Positions 34,579-44,015 are shown, numbered from the stretch's first letter. The stretch is 64,000 nt of DNA from Bacteroidales bacterium UBA3834 (GCA_002392965.1 DGIA01000008.1:70913-134912); one strand, 5' to 3'. Made by a program: numbers and translations. Notes: a model not told the origin generated them from the sequence alone.

Positions 34579-36599
34579 AACTTGATGATTTTATGACGGT
34601 AAATATGTTGGTTTGTGACAATTTCTAAAATATAGGCTCCCGGCTGCAGGGATGCAATATCAAGCATGTTTCCATTGAAAGGAATCTGTTTCTTGATGCC
34701 CGTAAGGGTCATTACTGAGGCTTCAACCACAGGCTCGTCCATTGAAACATACAACTTGTCACGGACAGGATTGGGGTATAGAGTGCAAGGTGTGTTCTCG
34801 GTCAAATCGACATGCTCCCCGCCCCCTTGCGGCGTATAGACGTATGGTGTCATGAATGATGCATCCGTGTATTTGGTCACACACACAAACGGCTCCCCAT
34901 ACGCATAGACATGATGTTCCCCAAAATCGGCATCGGCTTTCAAATGATTGACAAGATACAATGTCGAATCTGACAGGGCGATAGGTCCAACAGTATGAAA
35001 TATAGCATATGAATTGTAATCTATACCGTCAATAAGATGACCCTGGTAATCAAAAACAGCCAAGGCTAAACCATAAAAACTTGGATTGGGTGTCTCTATG
35101 GTATCGTGTGGTAGTGCTAATCCTTCAAAAAACAACCCTTGCATATATACCCTATTGTTTTTTGCTGCAAAATTTTCCCGTTCATGATCTATCCCTGATT
35201 TCCTTAAGGAAGGGAATATTCCGATGGAGTGATAATCAAGACTTTGTCTGTCAAAAGATATGGCAAATGCATCATTGTTTATTGGCAAAATGTGGTTTTG
35301 AAATACAAACAACGAATTTGTTACAGATTCTTGCCCTAAAAAATTTCTTGCCGCAATACCTCGAATAAAAACCAAATTGCTATCATTGTCAAAAACAATG
35401 TCGTTCATGTGTGAGTTTGCAAGATAATTGGAATTAATTACGCTATCGTCCAAATGCAAGCAGCTACGCGGTGTCAAGTCCAAATCATGGACGGTTACAA
35501 AACCTTTGAGTTGATTCTTTTCCGAGATGAAAATCGACACATGATTGACGGAGTCAAAAACCATAGTGTTGTCTCGTGGCGATGACGAAGATGATGTATA
35601 ATAAAAGGACATGTTCAGAACCAAGAAAAGGTTTGACTTGTTCACCTTGATATAAAACTCTGGTGTATAATACAAACTGTCTGTTTTCTGTACAAGATAT
35701 CTACTTTCCAGCAGCGTGTCGAAATGGGGAGAGAACTTCAGCAGGTGCGGGTACCACTCCTGAGGGCGGTGCTTCAGGCTGCATTCGCCCACCATCCGAT
35801 GATCGGCCCAGAACTTCACCGCAGTCAGCGTCCCCTCGCTGGCCTGATAGTCCGATCCGTATGAATCCACCGACTGGCGGCAGATATAGATGTTTCCGGC
35901 CGAATCCACGTCGAATGTGGCATACTGGAGATACTGCATCCTTAGATACGGCAGCGAATCCGGATTGCTCCATGGCTGCCACATAAGGTCGTTCCCGGCA
36001 CTATCCACGTAGCTCCGTTCCAGGAAATGCTGTTCTTTGACGTTGCCATCGAAGTCGAACGCCACATAGGCGTTGCAGACAACGTCTGAGAACCTCCGGT
36101 CAGGATACTGATAAGGGTTGAACGGATAGTATTCTGAGGTGTATAAGGTGTCCAGCCAGTACAGGTAACGAGTGTTGGCGAGATTGGGACCGTGCGGAGA
36201 GAAATAGAACATCACTGCGAACCCCGTGTCGCCCAGCGGCTTGATGTCGTCCGCTCGGGTCAGGTTGCCATAGTTGCCGTGCACCACTCTCTTCCACACC
36301 ATCTCGCCCGAGGGTGAGATCTTGGCAATAAGTACGTTAGTCGGACTGCAGTCCGGGCCATAGGGCGTCATGGGCAGGATGCGCTCGCCGTCCCACTCGG
36401 CGTCGTTGCGGAACTGACCGAGGATATACAGGTTCCCCAGGCTGTCCGTCACCGTCCCCTTGATGCAGCTGAGGCTGTTCGGCACCGCCGACCCATATCC
36501 CTTGGCCCAGTCGAAATGGCCCGTCGAACTTCCATTCTGTCCTGCTGCGCCGCCCAACACCAGCAGCACCGAAACCAAGAATAAAGCTGTCTTTTTCAT
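34575..36599 (-). CDS. T9SS-exported protein with SBBP-like beta-propeller segments
   Basis: The signal peptide (MKKTALFLVSVLLVLGGAAG) is followed by SBBP-type repeat motifs: KGYGSAVPNSLSC, VTDSLGNLYILGQF and ISPSGEMVWKRV. These suggest a propeller fold. A type A sorting domain closes the protein (CTLYPNPVRDKLYVSM, LQPGAYILEIVT, IIKL). The middle (roughly 34900-35700) is clearly more AT-rich than both ends. It is the first gene of the minus-strand cluster; a TATCTTTG -7 box lies at 36639-36646. The ligand or role is unknown. Confidence 0.75.
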   Translation of the reverse strand: MKKTALFLVSVLLVLGGAAGQNGSSTGHFDWAKGYGSAVPNSLSCIKGTVTDSLGNLYILGQFRNDAEWDGERILPMTPYGPDCSPTNVLIAKISPSGEMVWKRVVHGNYGNLTRADDIKPLGDTGFAVMFYFSPHGPNLANTRYLYWLDTLYTSEYYPFNPYQYPDRRFSDVVCNAYVAFDFDGNVKEQHFLERSYVDSAGNDLMWQPWSNPDSLPYLRMQYLQYATFDVDSAGNIYICRQSVDSYGSDYQASEGTLTAVKFWADHRMVGECSLKHRPQEWYPHLLKFSPHFDTLLESRYLVQKTDSLYYTPEFYIKVNKSNLFLVLNMSFYYTSSSSSPRDNTMVFDSVNHVSIFISEKNQLKGFVTVHDLDLTPRSCLHLDDSVINSNYLANSHMNDIVFDNDSNLVFIRGIAARNFLGQESVTNSLFVFQNHILPINNDAFAISFDRQSLDYHSIGIFPSLRKSGIDHERENFAAKNNRVYMQGLFFEGLALPHDTIETPNPSFYGLALAVFDYQGHLIDGIDYNSYAIFHTVGPIALSDSTLYLVNHLKADADFGEHHVYAYGEPFVCVTKYTDASFMTPYVYTPQGGGEHVDLTENTPCTLYPNPVRDKLYVSMDEPVVEASVMTLTGIKKQIPFNGNMLDIASLQPGAYILEIVTNQHIYRHKIIKL

Positions 36600-36638
36600 A
36601 TTGTCAAGATTATGCGTTTTCAGTCAAGTTTCATTGTG

Positions 36639-36646
36639 CAAAGATA
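36639..36646 (-). promoter_or_regulatory. -7 box for the secreted-protein cluster
   Basis: TATCTTTG on the minus strand, 40 bases upstream of the ATG at 36599. I could not place a convincing -33 TTTG. The remaining gap (36647-36981) contains the heptamer and 11-mer repeats listed next. Confidence 0.6.
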
Positions 36647-36782
36647 CGAAAAAAAACAATATATCGATTTGTAAAGAGTATATTTCGCCCTTTGTTATAA
36701 ATAAAAGACGCTTTTTTTTCGGAAACGTTACATCAACAGTAAAATTTAACATTTTTTATGATATTTTCGACACCCTGCGCCC

Positions 36783-36817
36783 ACTAAACACTAAACACTG
36801 AACACTACCCACTTTCC
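36783..36817. repeat. Heptamer tandem repeat
   Basis: Five consecutive heptamers: ACTAAAC, ACTAAAC, ACTGAAC, ACTACCC, ACTTTCC. They lie just before the 11-nt array, in the gap between divergent genes. Confidence 0.7.
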
Positions 36818-36825
36818 CAGGCAAT

Positions 36826-36891
36826 GACCTAGTACTTTCTATATAGTCAATACTAGGTCAATACTAGGTCAATACTAGGTCATAAGGAGTT
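36826..36891. repeat. 11-nt tandem array with inverted outer half-site, upstream of the M3 peptidase
   Basis: Three perfect copies of CAATACTAGGT (36848, 36859, 36870) are preceded in phase by weaker units. The first, GACCTAGTACT, is nearly the reverse complement of the repeat. The last unit CATAAGGAGTT is degenerate. Confidence 0.8.
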
Positions 36892-36981
36892 CAAGGCTTA
36901 GTGTCAGACAGTTACAGAAGTCAGTATTTTTAAAAGTGATGGCATGCAATAAATTGCGACGCTTCACGTTTCTTATTCAAG

Positions 36982-39054
36982 ATGAATATCCTGCTACAGG
37001 AATGGGAATTGCCCCCGTTCAACCAAATCAAGATAGAAGACTACAAACCCGCCATACGCCAGGCCATTGCCGAGGCCGAGGCGGCGGTGGAGGCCATCGC
37101 CAGCGACCCCGGGGAGCCGACGTTCGAGAACACGGTGGAGGCCCTGGAGAGGGCCGACCGGCGGCTGAGTCGCATCGCAGCCATCATGACGAACCTCAAC
37201 GAATGCTGCACCAGCGACGAACTGCAGGCGACGGTGATGCAGCTGGAACCCGAGATGACGCGGTTCGGCATGCGGGTGATGACCGACCGGCGGCTGTACA
37301 AGAAAATTGAAAATTTAAAATTGAAAATTGAAAATTCGGCCGATGCAGGTCTCTCTACCGAACAGGAAACCCTGCTGGAGAACACGCTCAAGGGGTTTGT
37401 GCGGCACGGGGTGGCGCTGGAAGGCGAGGCCCGCGAGCAATACAAGCGCAACGAGGAGGAGCTGAGCGAGTTGAAGCTGCGATTCAGCCAGAACGCCTTG
37501 GCCGACCTGAACGAATGGACGCTGCACCTGACCGACGAGGGCGACCTGGAGGGGCTGCCCGAGGGGGTGCGCGCCGCCGCCCGCGAGGAGGCCCGGAGCA
37601 GGAAGCTCGAAGGGTGGCTCTTCACGCTGGCGGCTCCGTCATACATCCCCTTCATGACCTACAGCACCCGCCGCGACCTGCGGGAGCGGATGTACCGCGC
37701 CTACGGGAGCATCGGCGGCCGCGGCAACGGGCACGACAACAACGAGGTGATACGCCGCATCGTGGAGCTGCGGGCCGAACAGGCTCGGCTGCTGGGATAC
37801 GACACCTACTGCGACTATGTGCTGGAGGACCGCATGGTGCAAAGCCTGCCGAACCTGCGCCGCTTCATGCAGGAGCTGAAGGAGGCCGTGCTGCCGGCCG
37901 CCAAGCGTGACTTGCAGGAGGTGCAGACCCTTTCCTCGCCACTCATGCCGTGGGATTTCAGCTACTATGCCGAGAAGCTGAAGCAGGAGCGCTACAACCT
38001 CGACAGCGAGGCCCTGCGGCCCTACTTCCCCCTGGAGGCGGTGAGGGAGGGCATCTTCGGCCTCTACGGACGGCTGTACGGCCTCAGCTTTGAGGAGGAC
38101 CGCAGCATACCGGTCTATCACCCCGACGTGCAGACCTACCGCGTGAAGGACGGCGAGCGCGAGATGGGGCTGCTGTACCTGGACATGCACCCGAGGGAGT
38201 CGAAACGCAGCGGCGCCTGGATGACAGAGTTCCGGGGGCAATACGGCTCCGTCAGGCCCCAGATACAGGTGGTGTGCAACTTCAGCAAACCGACGGCAGA
38301 CCCGGTGTCCGGAATGACGCTAAATCCGTCGCTGCTACGATTCAGCGAGGTGGAGACCTTCATGCACGAGATGGGGCACGCCATGCACGGCATGCTGAGC
38401 GAGGTGGGGTACGAGAGCCTGAGCGGGACCAACGTGAAACGCGACTTCGTGGAGATGCCGTCGCAGGTGATGGAGAACTGGTGCTACGAACCCGAGTTCC
38501 TCTGCACCTTCGCCCGCCACTACAAGACCGGCGAGCCGCTGCCGACGGAATATGTGGAGAAGATACGTGCCGCCCAGAACCACCTGGCGGGGTGGCTGTG
38601 CCTGCGCCAGCTGAACCTCGGCATGACCGACCTGGCCTTCCACACCGTGCAAATTGAAAATGGAAAATTGAAAATTGAAAATTCGGCTGACGCGGACAAT
38701 AATTCTCAATTCTCAATTCTCAATTCTCAATTCATGGCAGAAGCCGTTGAGGCTGCCGCTATGACCAACCTGCTGCCGCGGGTGGAGGGCTGCTGCACGG
38801 CCACCAACTTCAGCCACATCTTCGGCGGCGGCTACGCCAGTGGCTACTACGGCTACAAATGGGCCGAGGTGCTGGACGCCGACATCTTCAGCCGCTTCAA
38901 GCACGACGGCATCTTCAACCGCGAAACCGCCGGGCAGTTCCGCCGCGAGATACTGAGCAAAGGCGGCACCGAGCACCCCGCCGTGCTCTTCAAGAACTTC
39001 ATGGGCCGCGAGCCCGACAACAAAGCATTACTTAAAAGAATGAACCTGATATGA
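36982..39054 (+). CDS. M3-family zinc oligopeptidase (peptidyl-dipeptidase Dcp type)
   Basis: This cytosolic metallopeptidase degrades peptides. The zinc motif HEMGH is at about residues 462-466 inside TFMHEMGHAMHGM, with the third ligand in the ENWCYEPE stretch downstream. The protein lacks a signal peptide and is 690 residues, the usual M3 length. Two in-frame heptamer insertions are odd: residues about 108-121 (KIENLKLKIENSADA) and about 557-586 (IENGKLKIENSADA, then NNSQFSILNSQF). Both lie outside the visible catalytic motif. It overlaps rnr by four bases and heads an operon with rnr and the WG-repeat protein. Confidence 0.9.
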   Translation: MNILLQEWELPPFNQIKIEDYKPAIRQAIAEAEAAVEAIASDPGEPTFENTVEALERADRRLSRIAAIMTNLNECCTSDELQATVMQLEPEMTRFGMRVMTDRRLYKKIENLKLKIENSADAGLSTEQETLLENTLKGFVRHGVALEGEAREQYKRNEEELSELKLRFSQNALADLNEWTLHLTDEGDLEGLPEGVRAAAREEARSRKLEGWLFTLAAPSYIPFMTYSTRRDLRERMYRAYGSIGGRGNGHDNNEVIRRIVELRAEQARLLGYDTYCDYVLEDRMVQSLPNLRRFMQELKEAVLPAAKRDLQEVQTLSSPLMPWDFSYYAEKLKQERYNLDSEALRPYFPLEAVREGIFGLYGRLYGLSFEEDRSIPVYHPDVQTYRVKDGEREMGLLYLDMHPRESKRSGAWMTEFRGQYGSVRPQIQVVCNFSKPTADPVSGMTLNPSLLRFSEVETFMHEMGHAMHGMLSEVGYESLSGTNVKRDFVEMPSQVMENWCYEPEFLCTFARHYKTGEPLPTEYVEKIRAAQNHLAGWLCLRQLNLGMTDLAFHTVQIENGKLKIENSADADNNSQFSILNSQFMAEAVEAAAMTNLLPRVEGCCTATNFSHIFGGGYASGYYGYKWAEVLDADIFSRFKHDGIFNRETAGQFRREILSKGGTEHPAVLFKNFMGREPDNKALLKRMNLI
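37303..37337 (+). repeat. Heptamer repeat inside the M3 peptidase gene, copy 1
   Basis: Five heptamers AAAATTG/AAAATTT/AAAATTG/AAAATTG/AAAATTC lie within the coding frame and give a Lys-Ile-Glu-Asn-Leu-rich insert. The local AT content contrasts with the GC-rich gene. Confidence 0.85.
38650..38735 (+). repeat. Heptamer repeat inside the M3 peptidase gene, copy 2, with inverted arms
   Basis: Five AAAATTG-type heptamers (38650-38684) and four ATTCTCA heptamers (38702-38729) are separated by 17 bases. The arms are roughly reverse complementary, so the insert can form a hairpin. The block stays in frame. Confidence 0.85.
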
Positions 39055-41321
39055 ACGAACAATTAGCCAAACAAATACTAAAAATCTTCGCCAACAACCC
39101 CTTCGACGCCTTCAACCACAAGCAGATCAGCTCTCGCATAGGGGCTGGCAGCAAGGCCGAGCGGCAGGAGGTGATACGCACCCTGCAGGAGCTCGCCGAA
39201 CAGAAACACCTGGTGGAAGATGACCACAAGGGGAAATACAAAATCAACCCCAAGAGCATCGACGACGAGCTGATGCCGCAGAACTACGTGACCGGCACCA
39301 TCGACATGAAGCAGGGCGGCAAAGCCTACGTGATACCCGAGGAGGAAGGGCGCGAAGACATCCAAATCGCCCCCAACAACACCCACCACGCGCTGCACGG
39401 CGACACGGTGCGGGTGCTGATGTTCCCGCAACGGAAGATGCACAAGCCCGAGGGCCAGGTGGTGGAGATTGTCAAACGGGCCAAGACCCGCTTTGTGGGC
39501 GTGATACAGAAGCAGCCGCGCTTCGCCTTCATGGTGAGCGACAGCCGCACCATGCCTGTCGATATCTTCATCCACAACGACGACCTGGGCGGAGCCGAGA
39601 ACGGCGAGAAGGTTCTGGTGGAGATGACCGAATGGCCCGAACGGATGAACAACCCCGTGGGCAAGGTCATCAAACGGCTGGGAACGCCCGGCGACAACAA
39701 CGTGGAGATGCAGAGCATCCTGGCCGAATACGACTTCCCGCTGGACTTCCCGGCAGCGGTCGAGGAGGAGGCCAAGAAAATCAAGAAGCCCACCAAGAAA
39801 GAGATGGCTTCGCGGCGTGATTTCCGCGAGGTGACCACCTTCACCATCGACCCCGCCGACGCCAAGGATTTCGACGACGCCTTGAGTTTCCGCGAGCTGG
39901 AGAACGGGCACGTGGAGGTGGGCGTGCATATCGCCGACGTGAGCTACTACGTGAAGCCCGGCAGCGCGATTGACCGCGAGGCCTACGAACGCGGCACGAG
40001 CGTCTATCTGGTCGATCGCACCATCCCCATGCTGCCCGAGAAACTGTGCAACGAGGTCTGCTCGCTGCGGCAGGACGAGGACAAGCTTTGCTTCAGCGTG
40101 GTGATGGAGATGGATGCCAAAGGGAAGGTCTATCGCTCGTGGATGGGCAAGACGGTGATTTGCAGCGACCGCCGCATGGCCTACGAAGAAGCGCAGGAGA
40201 TAATCGAGAGCGGCCGGTGGCCGGCAACCGGTGACCCCAAAGCTGACGCGGTCGCCGAGGCGATACTGAAACTGCACGGGATAGCCAGCAAGCTGAGGGC
40301 GGCAAGGTACAAGGGCGGCGCCATCAACTTCGAGAGCCAGGAAGTGAAATTCCAGCTCGACGAGAACGCCAAGCCCATCGGCGTGTATATCAAAGAGAGC
40401 AAGGAGGCCAACTGGCTGATTGAAGAATTCATGCTGCTGGCCAACAAGACCGTGGCCGAGTACATCGGCAAGCCCACCAAAAAATCGGAAACCGGAAGTC
40501 AGAAACCAACCCGGACCTTCGTCTATCGCGTGCACGACGAGCCCAATCCCGAGAAGCTCAACACCTTTGTGGAATTTGTGGCCAAACTGGGATTCAGCAT
40601 GAAGACCAGCAGCCGCAAGGCACTGGCCGAGAGCTATAACCGACTGTTCGAGAACATCGCCGGCCGCGGCGAGGAGCACATGGTCGATACCATCGCCATC
40701 CGCACCATGAGCAAGGCCTACTACAGCACCGAGAACATCGGCCACTACGGCCTCGCCTTCCCCTACTACACCCACTTCACCTCGCCCATCCGCCGCTATC
40801 CCGACCTGATGGTCCACCGGCTGCTGGAACGCTATCTGCAGGGCGGGAAATCGGTCAACGCCGACGAATACGAAGACTACTGCCGCCACTGCTCTGTCAT
40901 GGAGAAGAAAGCCGCCGATGCAGAACGCACCAGCGTGAAATACAAGCAGGCCGAGTATCTGGCCGACAAACTGGGCCAGGTCTTCCCCGCCCTTATCAGC
41001 GGCGTGAGCAAATGGGGCATCTATGCCGAGATCGAAGACAGCAAGTGCGAGGGCATGATACCCATCGGAAGCCTGAAAGACGACTACTACATGCTCGACG
41101 AAGACAACTACCAGGTCATCGGCCGCCGTCACGGACGCTGCTACAAGCTCGGATACCCCGTGCACATCCGCGTCCGCAAGGTTGATTTGCTCAAGAAGCA
41201 GATCGATTTCGACCTGGTGGAGGATGACGAACCCAAGGCCGGCAAGTCTTCCAATCAGCAGAAAAGCCACAAAGGCAGAAAAGAGAAGAGAGACAACCAT
41301 CATAAAAAAGCAAAGAAATGA
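39051..41321 (+). CDS. rnr: Ribonuclease R
   Basis: RNase R is a processive 3'-5' exoribonuclease of the RNB family. An N-terminal winged-helix region (about 10-60, FNHKQISSRIGAGSKAERQ) precedes cold-shock-like domains. The RNB catalytic core begins at TFTIDPADAKDFDDALSFR near residue 265, where the aspartates coordinate magnesium, and includes VHIADVSYYVKPGSAID and HFTSPIRRYPDLMVHR. An S1 domain (SGVSKWGIYAEIEDSKCEG) and a lysine-rich tail end the 756-residue protein. A four-heptamer insertion encodes KKSETGSQKPT near residue 480. It is coupled by ATGA overlaps to both neighbours. Confidence 0.95.
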   Translation: MNEQLAKQILKIFANNPFDAFNHKQISSRIGAGSKAERQEVIRTLQELAEQKHLVEDDHKGKYKINPKSIDDELMPQNYVTGTIDMKQGGKAYVIPEEEGREDIQIAPNNTHHALHGDTVRVLMFPQRKMHKPEGQVVEIVKRAKTRFVGVIQKQPRFAFMVSDSRTMPVDIFIHNDDLGGAENGEKVLVEMTEWPERMNNPVGKVIKRLGTPGDNNVEMQSILAEYDFPLDFPAAVEEEAKKIKKPTKKEMASRRDFREVTTFTIDPADAKDFDDALSFRELENGHVEVGVHIADVSYYVKPGSAIDREAYERGTSVYLVDRTIPMLPEKLCNEVCSLRQDEDKLCFSVVMEMDAKGKVYRSWMGKTVICSDRRMAYEEAQEIIESGRWPATGDPKADAVAEAILKLHGIASKLRAARYKGGAINFESQEVKFQLDENAKPIGVYIKESKEANWLIEEFMLLANKTVAEYIGKPTKKSETGSQKPTRTFVYRVHDEPNPEKLNTFVEFVAKLGFSMKTSSRKALAESYNRLFENIAGRGEEHMVDTIAIRTMSKAYYSTENIGHYGLAFPYYTHFTSPIRRYPDLMVHRLLERYLQGGKSVNADEYEDYCRHCSVMEKKAADAERTSVKYKQAEYLADKLGQVFPALISGVSKWGIYAEIEDSKCEGMIPIGSLKDDYYMLDEDNYQVIGRRHGRCYKLGYPVHIRVRKVDLLKKQIDFDLVEDDEPKAGKSSNQQKSHKGRKEKRDNHHKKAKK
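40482..40509 (+). repeat. Heptamer run inside rnr
   Basis: Four degenerate heptamers in a row: AAATCGG, AAACCGG, AAGTCAG, AAACCAA. They fall in frame between the conserved YIGKP and TFVYRVHD segments. Confidence 0.65.
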
Positions 41322-42457
41322 AGAAGACTATCTTAGTGTTCCTTGCCATCATGGCACTCTCCATGCCCTTCTCGGCCTACGCCAAGAAGGTGTATCCCGA
41401 CGGGCCCCTGTTCCCCGTGAGGGAGGGCGGCCTTTACGGCTACATCGACCGTACCGGCAAGATGGTTATCAAGCCGCAGTTCGTCGATGCCCGCGACTTC
41501 TCAGAAGGGTTGGCCAGAGTAACCATCGACGTTTTCCATTGGGGATACGTTGATACGACAGGCCGCATGGTCATCGAGCCACAGTTCGACTGGGCGGAGA
41601 ACTTCCACGAAGGACTTGCAGCCGTGCGGACCAGTGGCGGATGGGGCTTCGTCGATAAAAAGGGCCACATGGTGGTCGCTCCCCAATGGAGCGAGGTGCG
41701 CTGGTTCAAGGAAGGGCTCGCCGCCGTCAATCTCCGCACCAGATATCATAGCGACCAATGGGGCTTCGTCGATAGAACCGGCGCCGTGGTCATCCCTCCG
41801 CAATACATCAAAGTGATGGATTTCTCGGAAGGGATGGCGCAGGTGAAGGTCGGCGGCAAGTGGGGCTACCTCGACAAGACGGGCCAGATAGCCATTGCCG
41901 CCCAGTACGACCGCACCGAGAATTTCAGCGAAGGGCTGGCCAAAGTGCAGGTAGGTGAAAAATACGGCTTCATCAACCAGAAGGGACAGATGGTCATCGC
42001 CCCGCAGTATAGCAGCGCCGAAGACTTCTCCGAGGGGTTGGCGGCGGTGAGAATCGACGACAAGGCCGGCTTCATCGACCACACTGGCCAATTCGCCATC
42101 GAACCCCGATTCGATTTCTCCCACTCCTTCTCGGAAGGATTTGCCGAAGTATCTGTCAATGGCCTTACCGGCTATATCGACAAGCGCGGGCAATACATCG
42201 TCCCTTTACAGAAATTCAACCTTACCGAGCCCTTCTCGGAAGGACTGGCCGCCGTACGGCTCGACGAGAGCAAGAACATATGGTGTTTCTTCGACACGAA
42301 AGGGAAAAAAGTATTCACCGTGACGGGCGTCACCCCCTGGGACTTCTCCGGCGGCCTGTCAAAACTTGAGCGCGAACTCATCACCGAGGACGACGGCGTC
42401 GATTTCGCCATCGACTACATCAACAAGCGGGGAGAATACGTGTGGAAAGAGGAATAA
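41318..42457 (+). CDS. Secreted WG-repeat protein
   Basis: A signal peptide (MKKTILVFLAIMALSMPFSA) is followed by about nine WG repeats of 30-45 residues. Each has the form WGFVDKTG, then MVIxPQY, then FSEGLAAV, for example KWGYLDKTGQIAIAAQY. The repeats make up nearly all of the 379 residues. WG-repeat proteins are often exported and may bind other proteins; no enzymatic motif is visible. The start overlaps the rnr stop by four bases, so it is the third gene of that operon. Confidence 0.88.
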   Translation: MKKTILVFLAIMALSMPFSAYAKKVYPDGPLFPVREGGLYGYIDRTGKMVIKPQFVDARDFSEGLARVTIDVFHWGYVDTTGRMVIEPQFDWAENFHEGLAAVRTSGGWGFVDKKGHMVVAPQWSEVRWFKEGLAAVNLRTRYHSDQWGFVDRTGAVVIPPQYIKVMDFSEGMAQVKVGGKWGYLDKTGQIAIAAQYDRTENFSEGLAKVQVGEKYGFINQKGQMVIAPQYSSAEDFSEGLAAVRIDDKAGFIDHTGQFAIEPRFDFSHSFSEGFAEVSVNGLTGYIDKRGQYIVPLQKFNLTEPFSEGLAAVRLDESKNIWCFFDTKGKKVFTVTGVTPWDFSGGLSKLERELITEDDGVDFAIDYINKRGEYVWKEE

Positions 42458-42477
42458 TGACAGATACATATAACTAA

Positions 42478-42507
42478 GGATGCACCCGCCTTTCGGCGGG
42501 TGCATCC
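42478..42507. terminator. Bidirectional terminator between convergent genes
   Basis: A 13-bp perfect stem (GGATGCACCCGCC with GGCGGGTGCATCC) with a TTTC loop lies between the WG-repeat gene and the convergent C1 peptidase gene. The T-runs are short. Confidence 0.8.
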
Positions 42508-42529
42508 CTTGTTTTCAGCACTTCATCCT

Positions 42530-43978
42530 TTATTCTTCCGGGGCAAACATCGGGTCCCAGGCGGGGAGCATGATGGGTTCCTGCTTCATGAGGGAGAGGA
42601 TGTTGGCGGGGATGTATTTCTCCTCGAGGACCACGCGGAACATGTACTCGTTGAACCAGTCGTTGGTCATGATGAGGTTGCCCTGCCAGCCGTAGTTGGG
42701 GCCCCAGCTGTTCTCCACCATCCACTTGAGCGGCTTGCCGTCCTTGTCGAGATCGACGGCGCAGAGGGTCATGGCGTGCGAGGAGCCGCTGGCGAAGGTG
42801 GCCACGCGCTGCTTTTTGTCCATGCCGAAGGTGGTACCCATGAGGCTCTCGTAGTCGAAGTTGTTCATGTCCATGAGGCCGTTGTCGCGGTTGAGGAATT
42901 TTCCGACGTCGCAGCTGAAGTACATCATGGTGCTGTCCTTGATGGAGGCGATGCACATGGGGGCGATGTCCTCCATGGGCAGGTTGAGATAGCGCCAGTT
43001 CTGGCCGTCATAGACATGGCGGTCGTACTGGATTTCATATACCTTGTAATACTCGCGGGTGGGGTCGTTCATCACCATGTAGTACTTCGAGAAGTCGGTC
43101 TTGGCAAACTTCTCGTAGAACTCCTTGGGGGTGTAGGTGGCGGTCTCCACTATCTCGCCCTTGGCGTCTTTCTGTTGCCAGGTGAACTGTGCCGGGGGCT
43201 CGCCCATGGTGAGGGCCAGCATGCGGTAGATGGTGCCGAGCATCTCGGTCTTCTTGGCTTGCAGTTGTTGCGCTGCTTTGTCACCTTTCGGGAACAGTTT
43301 GTAGAGAGTTTTGGCGTCTTCGCGGAGGATAAGGCCGTCCTCGCGGAGCTTGAGGGCTATGAGGTTGCTGATGCTGGAGGTGTTGTTGGTGTTGTAGGTC
43401 TCGGGCATCACGTCGGCAGGCACGAGGCCGTACTTGTCGATGAGGTTGGCCACACCGGTGAACTGGCCACCGTCGCCGATGGGGTTCTTGAAGAGCCACT
43501 GCACCTCCTGGTCGTCAATGGGCTTTTGGTAGGTGTCGATCATGGCCTGCAGGAAGAGGTTGCTCTTCTCCAGCTGGTCGTAGAAGAAGAGGTAGGCCTG
43601 CGAGAACTGGAAGTCGGCAGGCAGGTGGTGCTTGCGGATGGCTTGGTTGCGCAGCACGTTCATGCCGGTGAACATCCAGCAGCGGCCACTCGATTTCTGG
43701 TCGGTGACGGCCTTGCTGACGACGCGGTTCGAGAAGTGCGAGTCGAACTTGGTGGCATTCTCATAGTTCATGGCCAGCTTGGCGGGGCTCTGGTTCACCA
43801 TGATGTTACGCAGGGCCTTGTCGCTGGCGTTTCCGCCGAAGCCTTTCTTCATCTGCTGCATCATCTCGGTGGTGATGCCGCCATTGTACTCAGGCTGAGC
43901 CTGTTTCTTTTTCTGAGCCATTGCGCCGCCACATACCAGCATGGCACCGAGGACTAATGCTAAATATTTCTTCGTCAT
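42530..43978 (-). CDS. Secreted C1-family cysteine peptidase (PepC/bleomycin hydrolase type), second paralogue
   Basis: The start at 43978 gives signal peptide MTKKYLALVLGAMLVCGGAM; the longer frame runs into the promoter. The active-site Cys is in DQKSSGRCWMFTG (about residue 68), His in GSSHAMTLCAVDL (about 400) and Asn in VENSWGPNYGW (about 422). The 482-residue length and the SQAYLFFYDQLEKSN block fit bleomycin hydrolase-like aminopeptidases. Export, rather than the usual cytosolic place, is shared with the protein at 11710, so both probably digest peptides outside the cytoplasm. It is convergent with the WG-repeat gene. Confidence 0.92.
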   Translation of the reverse strand: MTKKYLALVLGAMLVCGGAMAQKKKQAQPEYNGGITTEMMQQMKKGFGGNASDKALRNIMVNQSPAKLAMNYENATKFDSHFSNRVVSKAVTDQKSSGRCWMFTGMNVLRNQAIRKHHLPADFQFSQAYLFFYDQLEKSNLFLQAMIDTYQKPIDDQEVQWLFKNPIGDGGQFTGVANLIDKYGLVPADVMPETYNTNNTSSISNLIALKLREDGLILREDAKTLYKLFPKGDKAAQQLQAKKTEMLGTIYRMLALTMGEPPAQFTWQQKDAKGEIVETATYTPKEFYEKFAKTDFSKYYMVMNDPTREYYKVYEIQYDRHVYDGQNWRYLNLPMEDIAPMCIASIKDSTMMYFSCDVGKFLNRDNGLMDMNNFDYESLMGTTFGMDKKQRVATFASGSSHAMTLCAVDLDKDGKPLKWMVENSWGPNYGWQGNLIMTNDWFNEYMFRVVLEEKYIPANILSLMKQEPIMLPAWDPMFAPEE

Positions 43979-44007
43979 AATATGATGTTTTTTTGTTTTT
44001 CGCGGTG

Positions 44008-44015
44008 CAAAAATA
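44008..44015 (-). promoter_or_regulatory. -7 box of the second C1 peptidase gene
   Basis: TATTTTTG on the minus strand, 30 bases before the ATG at 43978. No clear -33 TTTG was found at the right distance. Confidence 0.6.

Noticed and set aside
39078..41303. Long open frame on the minus strand of rnr
   Set aside because: This is a shadow frame from codon bias of a GC-rich gene; RNase R motifs are clear on the plus strand. The same holds for the minus frames over both ligases, htpG and the first C1 peptidase.
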